64,000 nucleotides of DNA from Bretschneidera sinensis (lineage: Eukaryota; Streptophyta; Magnoliopsida; Brassicales; Akaniaceae), in NCBI GenBank assembly GCA_023935145.1, contig CM043698.1:37029501-37093500 (forward strand), read 5' to 3'. A program made the translations under genes and the position numbers. The notes under the pieces were generated by a model. That model was not told the DNA's origin. It made no database searches and saw nothing but the letters and a program-made list of their open reading frames with translations. Positions 34,901 through 46,900 of this stretch are shown one piece after another. Position 1 is the first letter of the stretch. Every line of letters begins with the position of its first letter.

Positions 34901-36597
34901 AGAAACGGCAAAGCATACTACTCTACAAAAAGTACTGAATCAAAAACTTTTTTTTTCCTTTTGCAACATGCAAGTAAATAATATGGAAGAACTAGAAATT
35001 TAGGTACCTCCATACTGATAATCCACTCTGGGCAATTGGCACCATAAATACCACACTTTCCTCTCTATAAACCAGAAATTAGCATACGGGATGGTAAGAA
35101 ACACACAAATTGCAACTGATAATGATACAAGCTAAATATTGGCTTAAAAATAATTGTCCAACAAGTAAAGATTGCTGCTTACTTCCTCAACACCACAAGT
35201 GCGGATAGAATTTCCAAGTTTGATGACTAGATCATAAATTTCTTTGTAAGTTTGCCACACGTATTTACCAGCCTGCAAAGAGAGAACCACAACTAGATCA
35301 AATAGCTACAAATTTGAAAGAATCCATACAGAAAGCAAAACTTCTCGACAACGTACCTTCCCATTCACAATCTCACGTTTACCAAGCATTTGGTTGTTAG
35401 GATTTTTCTCCACGGACATTCTGGAAGTAAGATATGAAATTTTAATCAATAATTTTAAATGTGAAGAATTGGAACTTACTACTAATACTTGCTAATATGA
35501 TTTAGATCTGTTTTAATATTCATAGTTGAAAAGTTCGATCACTTGCTTTCAATTTTCAATTTTCGAAAATGAAAACTGAAAACAATTTTTTGATGTTTTT
35601 TTAAGAAAACATGTTTGATAACTGTAACTCAAATGTAACTCGAATGTTGTTTCCAACACAGAAAACAATGAAATGTTATTTGTATAATCTTATTTAAAAA
35701 ACTGTTTTGATACACGTTATAATTATTTTTAGTTTTGAGTTTAAATTTAAAATCTGTATTAATTTTATTTCTCATATTTACTAAATATTTAAAAATAATT
35801 ATTATTATTTATTTTCAAAATTTTAATATTTTTTATATATCTAAGTAAGAATGAAATAAATAAGTGAATTTTAGAGCTATTTTTCAAAAATTATGTCAGA
35901 AAACAACAATTTGAAGTTTTTAGAAAACATTTTTTGAAAATTGTTTTTGAAAACTATTTGCCAAACATATATAAAAGAGTTTTTGAAAAGTGTCTGAAAA
36001 CAGTTTTCAAAAACTGATTCCGAACATAGCCTAAGCTTCTTCAACAAAGCACTATTTCTTAGCATCATTCTTCATGAGAGCGTTTAAAAATAACATCAAC
36101 TAACTAATTGAATTTACTATAATTAGTATAATTACGAACTATAACTCCTAGGTAAAATCATCAAACCAAAAACCGGCTCTCTACCTTGACCGTCAGATTT
36201 TAAAAAAAAAAATCTGAAATTTAATTTATCACAGCTTCATTTAACTCTGCTGCAACTTACGACTTAGCATAACAAAATCACCAAATTACAAAAATAATAA
36301 CAAAACATACGACATCGAGTTGACTATTTTTTCCCTCCTCCTGTTTAGTAAAAAAAAGGGACAGAAAAGTCAGTTGAATTCTTTTCTTTTCTACCGGATT
36401 TTCTCCGCAACCAAACGGGAGGTTAGAAAGCGGAAAATTTCTCACCGGAAAACGTCCCAGCAACTCTCCATTCCTTCAACCGGAGGAGGAAATCCATCCT
36501 TGGCAAAGATACTACGATAAACAGGCCCGGTCGACGGCTTTCCGTCTCTCGCTTCCTTCGCTTTCTCCACCTCTATGATATAACTACTATGTGCCAT
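28955..36597 (-). CDS. LACS4: Long-chain acyl-CoA synthetase (LACS4-like)
   Basis: Nineteen minus-strand exons encode 662 residues, every junction in phase: 36597-36446, 35420-35357, 35272-35183, 35064-35008, 34866-34818, 34624-34548, 34236-34197, 34107-34013, 33472-33305, 33164-33054, 32957-32870, 32080-32014, 30701-30626, 30500-30383, 30258-30013, 29915-29776, 29534-29352, 29230-29111, 29002-28955. The enzyme activates long-chain fatty acids to acyl-CoA via an acyl-adenylate. Visible are the AMP-binding P-loop [11 protein letters not shown] (229-239), GYGLTES, the DGWLHTGDIGEW fatty-acid signature and the C-terminal [15 protein letters not shown]. There is no peroxisomal or plastid signal, which fits the ER/cytosolic LACS1-5 subgroup. 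LACS4 is chosen over its sisters from overall similarity and neighbours. Introns 1 and 12 contain transposons. Confidence 0.93.
30798..31789. mobile_element. hAT-superfamily element in LACS intron 12
   Basis: A 976-bp insert (30806-31781) is bounded by the perfect 8-bp duplication CGTATAAT (30798-30805 and 31782-31789). The inverted ends are (C/A)ATAGTTGTC. Subterminal regions are rich in GATTCG/CGAATC motifs. No transposase is encoded, so it is non-autonomous. It accounts for most of intron 12 (30702-32013). Confidence 0.85.
35535..36035. mobile_element. MITE in LACS intron 1, related to the inner captured-gene element
   Basis: About 500 bp with inverted arms built of GTTTTCAAAAAC/GAAAAC motifs, the right end reading AAAACTGATTCCGAACATAGCC. 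The left half shares, in the same order, ACATGTTTG(G)ATAAC, GAAATGTT, the block TTAATTTTATTTCTCATATT and TATTTTTTATATATC with 15960-16275. It therefore looks like an internally deleted, diverged relative of the 4.5-kb element. Exact ends and target duplication are unclear. Confidence 0.6.
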
Positions 36598-38585
36598 CGT
36601 CTCTCTAAAGAACTCTAAATCGCGATCGATGACACTGATTTGTCTCTCTGTATATAAATATATAGAGAGAGAGCGATCTTTTGAGGGCTATAAGTGAATG
36701 TGTGTGGGAGGGAGAAGAAGAAGAGAATTGAAGCTTGACTAGAGAGACGGGAAAAATAGTCAAATTAGTTGGCTACTGATGCAAGAGGGAAGAAGAAGTA
36801 ATTAAATAGAATATAGAATAATGCTTGGCTCCATCGGAGTGACAGGGACCTGTGCCAAGTATCATTTTAAAATATAATATAATAATTTTTTTTCTCTTTT
36901 TTTTATTCTTTTTTTTTTTTTGAAGGAGAGAGAGACTTGTTGTGACTTGTACGGCTGTATCAGTGTTTTGACTAGCAGACAGAAAACGGAGAGGAACGGG
37001 ACCGCTACTGTGGTTATAAATGAGTTATGCCAGAGAGTTCGAAGCTAAATAGGTTAAGTTCTGGTCAGCATAAATGGATATTTTTTTAAAATATATATAT
37101 AATTTTGGGTTTGTTGTTTTTCTCTTAAAATTGCCAGATTGGGTTTGAAATTTAAAAAAAATATATTTTTTTTCAATAAAGAACTTGATTTAAATTAAAA
37201 AATGTTTTTTGAGCATATAAGAAATAACTTCAGGTAACTCATTTATGAAAATTAGTAACTCTTTAATGTTATACTTTTTTTTTCAATTTATTTAAAATTT
37301 ATTAAATTTATAGACTACATAACAAGAATAACGAGAGGTAAGTCTCCTTCGTTTCTTATGCTCCACTATTTGGTACGAGTAAAAAATGATTCCAAATCTA
37401 TTATCTTGTGACAAATAACTCAATTAAATTAATTGACATTCACACCTTAACGCTATTATTATATTTTAAAGCTTGGATTTTAGTTTTTTGTAACAAACTC
37501 GAGATTTTTTATTTAAAAAAATATTTTAACTAAAATAAATGCTTTATACACGTTAATTTTAATCAGATACATGGCATTTTGTGGTTTTGAGAGGCTATTA
37601 TGTGAGGTTAAAAACGTTTTTTACTTAAAAAAAAACCTGTGTATTCAGTTAAAACTAACGTGAATATGACATTTATTTTTTAATTAAGTTATTCGCGAGT
37701 CGCAAATTTTAAAAAATATATTAAACGAAGTAGTTAAATACCGGTCAGATATTTAGATTATAGATAATCACGAAACTCCTTTCGTAAGGAATTATTTTTC
37801 TTATACAATGAGTGTGACTTACTATGGGCCCAACTGTAGTTGGAAAATGGCAGCTAAAATATTTGGTACCATTTAACAACTTTAATGACTGGTCCCTAAA
37901 GTTAGTTCTATTGATTTCAAGCCGTATCTAATGCTCCTGTCTCCATAAACTTCCTATATTTGGGCTGCCGTAGGATCAGTGTTTTTATAAGCGAATGCCT
38001 TAAACAAAATGTTGGCGGGTACTTAATAAAATTTAATATTTTATTAATTTTTTATAGTATAATAATTATAATTTTATAAATATTTATATATAAATTATAT
38101 AAAGTATAACTTATATTTTTATATTGTTGTAACTTGTAAGTGATTAATTAAATAGTTTATAATTATTATTAAACTATATAACATGTATTATATATTTATA
38201 AAGTATAATAATATCACAACAAGAATACTATTTTAGTGGTTAAGACTTATAACATTCATTAGGTCATGGGTTTAAATCTTTAACTTGCATTTTTTTCTTA
38301 AATTCAAAGCTTTTTAAAAAACATTTACGGGGCATATGCCTTGAGAAAGAAACACCTAACTTTAAGCATCCCGAGGTGTTTTTGCTTCGCCTCGTCCTTG
38401 AGAACGCCCATAAAAACATTGGTGGGGAACACTTATGATAGTTAAAACTTAATTTCATTAGCGGTAATTGTTAGAATTATTTTATGATGTGACTTTACAT
38501 TAATCAAGATTTATTGATTTTATCATAAAACATGTTAAGTATTGGTTTATTAAGGGGATATAAAGGGAGTTTAATAGACCAATTT

Positions 38586-38758
38586 ATTTACAGTGGAAAA
38601 TTATTGACTGCACCGGGTGCAATTCAATCAAAACCTGACTGATTTTTTTAAAACTTCATTAGTAATGACCATTGTATATGTCAGACATACTAATGAAGTT
38701 CTTAAAAATTATTAGTTAAGTTTCCGCCCGGTGTAGCTAAGAATTCATCATTTACAGT
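38586..38758. mobile_element. Short MULE-like MITE, 155 bp
   Basis: The element (38595-38749) folds as an imperfect hairpin with arms containing CACCGGG/CCCGGTG and ACTTCATTAGTA/TACTAATGAAGT. It is flanked by perfect 9-bp repeats ATTTACAGT (38586-38594 and 38750-38758), the duplication length typical of Mutator-like elements. Confidence 0.75.
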
Positions 38759-38984
38759 AGATTTAATACTCTAATGTGTCTAATATAGACTAATTTTGAT
38801 CATAGTAAATCCTTTAGATTTTTTATGGGTGGGCACTGTATAAAATATAAGTTATGTCATCTTTTTATTCTCAAACCTAAGAAACCCATTGGGAAAAGCT
38901 TGTCCATTGAGAGCTAGTATACTAATAGAGAAACAAAGAGGGGAAGTAGTTATTGTTTACTAACAAAGAGCTAATGTTCTTTCT

Positions 38985-39385
38985 ATGTTTCGATAAGCTT
39001 AAAGTTAACTTGAGTTTGTTTTTTAAAATTTATCAAAAATCTAATCAAATCAAATCAAATTATTTTATAATTGATGTTTTAATTCTTATTTGAAGAAATT
39101 TAATAATATTTGATTTAATTTAACTAATTTTTTGATAAATTTTAAAAATGAAATCTAGTTTAAAATTGAAGCTGACTCAAACATTGCTTTTATCTAGAAA
39201 AATAAATTATTTGATTTAATTTAACTAATTTTTTGATAAATTTTAAAAATGAAATCTAGTTTAAAATTGAAGCTGACTCAAACATTGCTTTTATCTAGAA
39301 AAATAAATTATTTGATTTAATTTAATTAATTTTTTGATAAATTTTAAAAATGAAATCCGGCTTAAAATTGAAGCTGACCCAACAC
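38985..39385. mobile_element. MITE with AATCAAATC arms, right arm triplicated
   Basis: The left arm (38995-39062) reads AGCTTAAAGTTAACTT...AAATTTATCAAAAA...AATCAAATCAAA. The inverted right arm, TTTGATTTAATTTAACTAAT and onward, is present in three direct copies of exactly 101 bp starting at 39109, 39210 and 39311. The third is slightly diverged and truncated. It belongs to the same family as 59838-60015 and 62008-62249. Confidence 0.75.
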
Positions 39386-40089
39386 AAATCTATGACATCA
39401 TGACTTAATGATATAATACTCTACTAAAAAAATCACAAAGAAAATAACATATCTTATGAATCTGTGACAATTTCAAAGTTCTTTAATTTTACTTTGTTGA
39501 TGTTATTATAATGTTAGTAATGTTGAGTTTTGTATGTCTTCTTGTCAACAACCTTTGATGACGAAGAATGAAATAGATAAAGTTAAATAAGATATTTTTT
39601 TGTCTTTTCTTACAGGGCACACTTTTTCTCCACGAATCGATTTCTCAATGCTAAATTTTTTAAAAAATAAAAATTATTTAAAAAAAACACATATTCACAA
39701 AAGAGATAACATCGATGCTAAAGTTATTGGTCGCAAAATGCACGAAATGGATACATAATAATCATTCATTTTAGTGGCAAGTATTATTCTAATATATAAT
39801 GGTTTTTCTTTTTCTCTCTTATTTTTTTGAGAGAAAAACTTGTCTCGAGCAAATATTTCTATTACTTTCAAAGCTGTTATTAATACATGTTTATTTCTCC
39901 GTGAATACTTTTTTTTTTTTTTTCATTTGATGAAGAAATTTGTAGCTGGACCACCAAGTAGCCAACATTATATATGCATGGATTGATTTCAAGGGAACAT
40001 CTTTTATTCGACAGCTCCTATCTCGTTGTTCTTCTTCTTTCACTAAGCCCTGCATGAGAAACTTAAATTAGTCTTCAAATATACATATC

Positions 40090-40507
40090 CGTTGGGCTGA
40101 AAACAAGCTCAATCGAGTCGAGTTTTCGAAACTCCAATCAGATTGATAGTGTCATTTATAAGTTATTCGAACTCAAATCAATTTCAAACCAAACATGAAA
40201 ATGCGGACTCAAACAAGGATTGTGGTCATTTTATCAAGTTCAAGGTTGATCAATCAGACTCGAGCTTTAACGAGTCAAATGAGTTAAACTATCTCAAAAA
40301 TTAAAAATTTTTATATAACAAATTAATATTTTTTCATATGATAAAATATTATTTCATATAAAAAAATTAATAAAATTACATATTAACGATCCAATTAACA
40401 AAATGACAAAATGAAATGTCTTAAACTTGAACTTGACTTGTTAAGCTAGGCAAGTTGTAATCAAGTTTAGAACTCGAGTTCTTAGTAAGCTGAATCTCAC
40501 GGCCAAC
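40090..40507. mobile_element. Degenerate MITE with CTCGAG-rich ends
   Basis: The left end GTTGGGCTGAAAACAAGCT...GAGTCGAG matches the reverse complement of the right end, GTTGGCCGTGAGATTCAGCT...ACTCGAG, imperfectly. The interior is AT-rich. No target duplication was found, so classification is tentative. Confidence 0.4.
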
Positions 40508-40648
40508 CATGCTTGCATGTGTGTGGTTGATAAAAATATATCAAAATTATTTAAAAGTTTAAACCGATGAAAATTACACTATTTTTAGCATGTGTATTCA
40601 ATTTCGTAAGAAATGTAGAAAAAAAAAAAAGAGATCAGAGAAAGAGAG

Positions 40649-41002
40649 TTACTCGGAACAATCTAAGTTAAGAGAAATGGTTGGCAGCTTCACAGACAAA
40701 CCACATTTCTGAGGAAGTGTGTTGGCAAGAGAAAAATCATATAGACCGACCATTGGTGCCACAGCCTTAACACATTGACAGAATTCTTTTTGATCTTCCT
40801 TCTTTTCCGAGTATTTCTCGAGGGATTTGGCACCGTTGCAGCAAGTACTTGGTGGCATAGCCTCATTTCCCTTCAAGTAAGGAATGCAAGGGGTCAATTG
40901 GTAAATGGCAGTACGACACAAGGGTGAATATGTATCCCCTATGGCTGATGATGACCAAGAAATCAATAAGATGATGGCCAAGACCCCAACTAGGCGGTTC
41001 AT
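40649..41002 (-). CDS. Non-specific lipid transfer protein (type 1-like)
   Basis: A single 117-residue frame. Residues 1 to about 22 form a hydrophobic signal peptide, so it is secreted to the apoplast. The mature part has the eight-cysteine nsLTP pattern C-C-CC-CxC-C-C at residues 29, 39, 54-55, 75/77, 100 and 115, with LPQKCGL near the end. Members bind fatty acids, acyl-CoA or phospholipids in a helical cavity and serve in cuticle formation or defence. Mature length (about 95) is normal. The C-terminus NLDCSE could alternatively be spliced at a GTAACT inside the last codons, as many LTP genes have an intron there. A TATA box lies 85 bp upstream. Confidence 0.92.
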   Translation of the reverse strand: MNRLVGVLAIILLISWSSSAIGDTYSPLCRTAIYQLTPCIPYLKGNEAMPPSTCCNGAKSLEKYSEKKEDQKEFCQCVKAVAPMVGLYDFSLANTLPQKCGLSVKLPTISLNLDCSE

Positions 41003-41086
41003 GTTGTTACTGTTTGATTTTGAAACTGATGAGTTGCTGCTTATAAGTAATGTGCTTCTTGATAATTTTGATGCAAGATGAGATTG

Positions 41087-41097
41087 CTATATATAGG
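41087..41097 (-). promoter_or_regulatory. TATA box of the LTP gene
   Basis: CCTATATATAG on the minus strand lies 85 bp upstream of the ATG. It predicts a leader of roughly 50-60 nt, usual for this family. Confidence 0.65.
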
Positions 41098-42925
41098 CGA
41101 TTTTGTTGTGGTTGGTTAATTATATTACCTTCATGTAAAATTCATGCTTCCAAATGGTGGAGCGTTTTGCTCAAGGAGTTAGGTTCACAAAAAAGGCATA
41201 AACAGAACACAAAATAATTGACAATTAGATCAAAGAAGAACAATAATTAAGGTTGCATTTGGCAAATGGAAATAATGTGTAGGAAATTCCAATATACATG
41301 GGCAGCTCTAAAATCTTCTGTCCAAATTCATGAGTGTCCAGACTTAAGTGCAATAGATAATTCATAATCACATATTAGTAATGGTCGCATCACTGGGTTC
41401 TCAATTTCCATATGGTGTGGATACATCTGAATATTCTCTAATTAATAGTTTTTTTTACTTGGTTAAGTTAATAGTGAAATAATCAAAATAACTTTATTAA
41501 TTTAAATCTGTTTTAAACAAACAGAAGATAATTAGGTAATTCAAAAAAACAAAGGGTGATGCAATCTTTTTTAGGATATGTTTGATTTAATCTTAATCGT
41601 TGATTTATTTTTTAAATAAGTTAGATATCAATCTCATTATGTATTGGACCCAAAAGAAAAATTTCTTGTGTGGAAATGATGGTTAGTGTGAGATCCATAA
41701 AGAAAATATGAGAAATCGATAGATTAAGAAAGAAAGTGAGATTAATAGAGATAAATGGAGAGACCATGAATGAAAGAAAGAGAAATGAAAAAAAAAAGTA
41801 ACTTACATGGACCTCCTTTTAGGTACAGTATAATTGTAACCTCTTCCTTTTACTTAAGTATATTGTATTATATATCTTTAACAGAATTGATCACCTGCCA
41901 ACTGTGCAGTATGAATGATGTCAACTAGCATATTTTTTATATCTCAAAATTACCCTTTATCATAGATTAATGATAAGATGAAGTGATAAATCATCTAATA
42001 TAAAATCGAAGGTTAATTTTTTTTTTCATGTTTTCATATAACATTTAACATAGAATCAACTCACTGTTAATTTTTTTTCTTCTTCTTCCATGTTTGGGTC
42101 TCAGTCTCCATCTTCCATTTGTACTTTTCTCTCACTTGAAAATTTTAAATTAGAGATGGATTTTGAAATTATAGCCTTTTGGATAAACAATTTTAGATTT
42201 TGTTACGGTTTGGTAAAATAGTGCTAGGAAACCTATCTTCTTATCTTTACTTTTTATTCTCATATGAAAACATATAGATGTGTGTATGTAGATTGATCTA
42301 TATCATTCCTTAAGAAAATCCAAATTTCTTGCTTTCTCTTTTGGTTTTCAGCATATATGAATTTTGAATTTTGAATTTTTCATATTTATATTGAATAATT
42401 TGAAACATTCTCAATTTAGACAGATTATAACCCACAAAGATTAGATTGAACAATAAGAAAATTAGAAGAAAAATGTTTTTTTCTAATTAACACCATATGG
42501 ATCCTCCTTTTCCAAATGCATGTGATCATCCTTTTATTTTTTCTTTCTGACTTTACTTCTCTGCCTCTCAACCTTTCAGATGAAAAACTTACAGAAATGA
42601 ATGGTAAGTGGAGTTTTAAGTGTAAAGATACTTTGGATTTTCATTATGAGAGATAATTCAACATTAATCAATTAAAATTGCCAAAAGATGCAATAAAATA
42701 TAGCAAAATGAAAGGGAGATAGCTGCAAATATATTGTACCTAGAATGAAGTATATGTATCCTACCCTGAAAAAATTCTGAATTGGTTTTTAGAAATAAAA
42801 CTGTTTTATAAATCATTTTACAAATGGGTGCGAAATATTCATTTACGTGAATACTCTCTTTTTTTCACGTGTGGTACGTATGGACCTAAGCTGCCGTTTG
42901 ATTTAACGGTGCCCCTGACAGAGGG
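41098..42925. other. Intergenic region between LTP and LeuRS
   Basis: AT-rich upstream DNA of two divergent genes. I see no coding sequence and no clearly bounded repeat. Base composition becomes less AT-rich from about 42880, where the LeuRS leader begins. Confidence 0.55.
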
Positions 42926-43924
42926 CAGCTATTAGACACACTGGCAAGTTGGGGATGCAAATTCTCCCTTTCTCACGTCTCTGCCTCTCTAACGTCTCTT
43001 CTTCCTCGCCGAGATTGAGATCGGCATTGCCACTGCCTCTGCGTCTAACTCGGTTCCAGATCCTAGGTCCTAGGTATGCAACGCTCAAGCCATGGTTTTT
43101 ATTTATCGATATTGTTTTATTTGAAAGAATAGGAGGCTATATTTGAGAATTTTCAGTTGGGTATGGTGGTGGGTAATTATTTATTTCCTAAAACCCTAAA
43201 CCCTAAACTTTTGAATTTTCAGTTTTGAGAATGTATTTGGTTATATTTTATGCAAATTTATTCAATAGCTAATTTGGGTGTGGGTTTGATTGCATCGAAG
43301 TGTAAGAAAATTAGCTGTTTGGACCTCTGCCCCTCCTGGTGGGAGGGAAGAGAGGTGGTGGCACGCGATTAGAGAGTTGGTGCGGCTTTAAGGGAGAAAA
43401 GATAGGTAGAGAGAACAATACCAGGTTAGAGAGTTGTTAGAGTTGCACTCCATTTTTGTATATACGGTGCCGTTTATAGGAAACACCTCCACACTTACCC
43501 GCTTTTATATAGTAGTAAGGATAAGATAAATGAGTGCTTATATATGCGTGTCTGGTATATATACATATTTATACATGTCGTTGATGATGATTCTGTGATT
43601 TTCGGTATGTTACTTATGTTACTTTTTCTTGTTCCTGATCGAAATTAAAATAAGAGCTTAATTAAGTTGTGGATTTTTTTTCCTGATAAGCAATTCAGTT
43701 GTGGAATGTTATCTATCGTTTAAATTATCGTGATATATTAGAGGAATGTCTCTATGCAGTGTTGATTCTAATTTGGTACTTCAAATTCTTCGGATAACTT
43801 AGATGCTTTTTTATTTGAGTATTTGATAAATGTACGGGTACTGCTTATGTATATAGATCAACACGCTAGTGCTTAGTTTGCTCATGTGATTACTGTATTC
43901 TACAGTTTCTTTCAGTTTCACAAG
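42926..43924 (+). promoter_or_regulatory. LeuRS leader with a UTR intron and telo-box
   Basis: A pyrimidine-rich non-coding exon ends at CTAG|GTATGC (43073). A GT..AG intron of 842 bp follows, ending at TTTCAG (43915). The remaining leader, TTTCACAAG, joins the ATG at 43925. Within the intron, 43191-43208 reads AAACCCTAAACCCTAAAC, two fused telo-boxes, a motif common near the starts of plant genes for the translation machinery. The splice sites are seen; their use is inferred. Confidence 0.55.
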
Positions 43925-46900
43925 ATGGCATCAGAGAGTGGGAAAAGCTTTGCGAGGAGAGACCGTATCCTTGAGATTGAGGCAAAGGTTAGAAGCTGGT
44001 GGGACGAAAAAGACGTATTTAGGTCTGAACCAGGCGAAAAGCCTCCAAAACCAGGCGAAAAGTTCTTTGGAAACTTTCCGTTTCCTTATATGAATGGTTA
44101 CTTGCATCTTGGACATGCATTCTCGCTTTCCAAGCTTGAATTTGCTGCAGCTTACCATCGATTAAGAGGGGCCAATGTCCTCTTGCCATTTGCTTTCCAC
44201 TGTACTGGTATGCCCATTAAGGCCTCAGCTGATAAACTTGCTCGAGAGATCAAACAGTTTGGGGATCCACCTGTATTTTCTAATGAAGTAGAGGAGGAAA
44301 TTAAACCACAAGCCGAGGCTGAAGACACCAGTGGAGGTGGGCCAGAATTACCTGACAAATTCAAGGGAAAGAAGTCTAAGGCGGCATCTAAATCTGGTGG
44401 ACAGGTGTATCAATGGGAGATTATGCGCAGTTTTGGACTCTCCGACAGTGAGATAGCACAATTCCAAGATCCATATAGGTGGTTGCACTTCTTTCCACCA
44501 TTTGCAATGGAAGATCTTAAGGCTTTTGGCTTGGGTTGTGACTGGAGACGCTCCTTCGTTACCACTGATGCTAATCCATTTTTTGATTCCTTTGTAAAGT
44601 GGCAGATGAGGAAGTTGAAATCTATGGGCAAGATTGTCAAAGATCTCAGATACACGATATACTCTCCTTTAGATCAGCAGCCATGTGCAGATCATGATCG
44701 GGCAACTGGTGAAGGTGTTCAACCACAAGATTACACAATTATGAAGATGGAGGTTGTTCCACCTTTCCCTAAAAACTTGGGACCTTTAGAGGGTAGAAGA
44801 GTGTTTCTGGCTGCTGCTACACTGAGGCCTGAGACCATGTATGGGCAAACAAATGCATGGGTATTGCCTGATGGGAGATATGGTGCTTTTGAAATCAATG
44901 AAACTGATGTGTTTATTCTCACAGAGAGAGCAGCGCTTAACCTTGCTTATCAGAATTTTTCCAAGACCCCTGAGAAACCTTCTTGCTTGGTTGAGTTGAC
45001 TGGTTATGATCTAATTGGACTCCCTGTAAGGTCCCCTCTCTCATTCAATGAGATCATATATGCTCTTCCCATGTTGACCATTCTAACGGACAAAGGGACA
45101 GGAATTGTGACCAGTGTTCCTAGTGACGCCCCTGACGATTTTATGGCGTTGCATGATTTGAAAGCAAAGCCAGCTCTCAGAGCAAAGTATGGTGTGAAGG
45201 ATGAATGGGTATTGCCTTTTGATATTATACCCATCATCAACATTCCTGAGTTTGGAGATAAGGCTGCTGAAAAAGTTTGCATGGATCTTAAAATTAAAAG
45301 CCAGAATGACAAAGATAAGCTTGCAGAAGCGAAAAGGTTGACATATTTGAGAGGGTTTACTGAGGGGACAATGCTTGTTGGAGAATTTGCAGGGAGGCGA
45401 GTCCAGGAAGTTAAGCCATTGATTAGGACCAAGCTTATAGAGACTGGCGAGGCAATTATGTATAGTGAGCCAGAGAAGCGGGTTATGTCAAGATCGGGCG
45501 ATGAGTGTGTTGTGGCTCTTACAGATCAATGGTACATCACATATGGTGAACCAGAATGGAAGAAATTGGCTGAGGAGTGCTTATCAAACATGAATCTCTA
45601 CTCTGATGAGACACGACATGGCTTTGAGCACACTTTAGGCTGGCTAAATCAGTGGGCTTGCTCACGGTCCTTTGGACTTGGAACTCGAATTCCATGGGAT
45701 GAACAATTCCTTGTCGAGTCGTTATCTGATTCTACTATTTACATGGCCTATTACACAGTTGCGCACATGTTACACAATGGAGACATGTATGGAGGTAGTT
45801 CTTCTTCAGTGCGCCCTGTGCAATTGACTGATGAAGTCTGGGAGTTTATCTTCTGTGGTGGTCCCTACCCTGAAACATCTGATATCCCATCATCTATTCT
45901 TGATAAGATGAAGCAGGAGTTTGAATATTGGTACCCATTTGATCTTCGAGTCTCTGGTAAGGACCTCATCCAGAATCATTTAACCTTTTCTATCTACAAC
46001 CATGTGGCGATAATGTCCAAGCGCCACTGGCCTGGTGGGTTCAAATGTAATGGGCATATTATGCTTAATTCTGAAAAGATGTCAAAGTCGACTGGAAACT
46101 TCAGGACATTGCGCCAGTCCATTGAGGAATTCTCAGCTGATGCTACAAGATTCTCTTTGGCTGATGCTGGGGATGGCGTTGATGATGCAAATTTTGTATT
46201 TGAAACTGCAAATGCTGCAATCTTACGGCTAACTAAAGAGATTTCGTGGATGGAAGAGGTTCTTGCTGCAGAATCATCTTTGAGAACAGGTCCTCCATCT
46301 ACTTATGCGGACAGAGTGTTTGAAAATGAGATAAATATTGCTGTCAAAATGACTGAGCAGCATTACAAGGATTGCATGTTTCGAGAGGCCCTCAAAAGTG
46401 GCTTTTATGATCTACAGGCTGCCAGGGATGAGTATAGGTTCTCTTGTGGTACTGGTGGCATGAATCATGATTTGGTATGGTGTTTTATGGATGTGCAGAC
46501 TCGTCTTATCACTCCAATCTGCCCTCATTATGCAGAGTATGTTTGGAGGGAGCTTTTAAAGAAGGATGGTTTTGTGGTGAAAGCAGGCTGGCCTACAGCT
46601 AATGATCCAGATTTAAAACTCAAGAGTTCCAATAAATATTTGCAAGACTCGATTGTTTTGATGAGAAAGCTGCTCCAGAAACAAATTTTAGGTTCAAAGA
46701 AAGCCAATAGGAAGGGGGCTCCAGTTACATCATTAACAGAAGACAGTTTAAAAGGTTTGATATATGTGAATGAGCAATTTGATGGATGGAAAGCAGAATG
46801 CTTGAGGATACTCCAAAGCAAATTTGACAGTAAGACCCGTACTTTTGCTCCAGATAGGGATATAATGGAGGCATTACAGAAGAGTAATGTTGGTCAGGCT

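Larger units (their letters stand above)
36598..40648. other. Repeat-rich intergenic region
   Basis: The first 300 bases are the LACS promoter (GA-rich; a TATATA tract at 36651-36664). Beyond that lie several small transposons, annotated separately (38595-38749, 38985-39385, about 40090-40507), a possible tRNA-like SINE relic near 38235-38290 and otherwise AT-rich DNA. I see no gene. Confidence 0.6.

Noticed and set aside
38235..38290. Possible tRNA gene or SINE (TAGTGGTTAAGAC ... GGTCATGGGTTTAAATCT)
   Set aside because: A- and B-box-like words are present, but no cloverleaf, poly(A)/T tail or target duplication could be defined; at most a SINE relic.
43886..43924. Upstream extension of the LeuRS reading frame
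   Set aside because: It begins with a non-ATG codon, runs through a probable splice acceptor (TTTCAG at 43915) and does not match the family N-terminus; the ATG at 43925 does.
45004..45432. 142-aa minus-strand frame (and others inside 43.9-47.2 kb)
   Set aside because: Shadows of the LeuRS coding sequence on the opposite strand.
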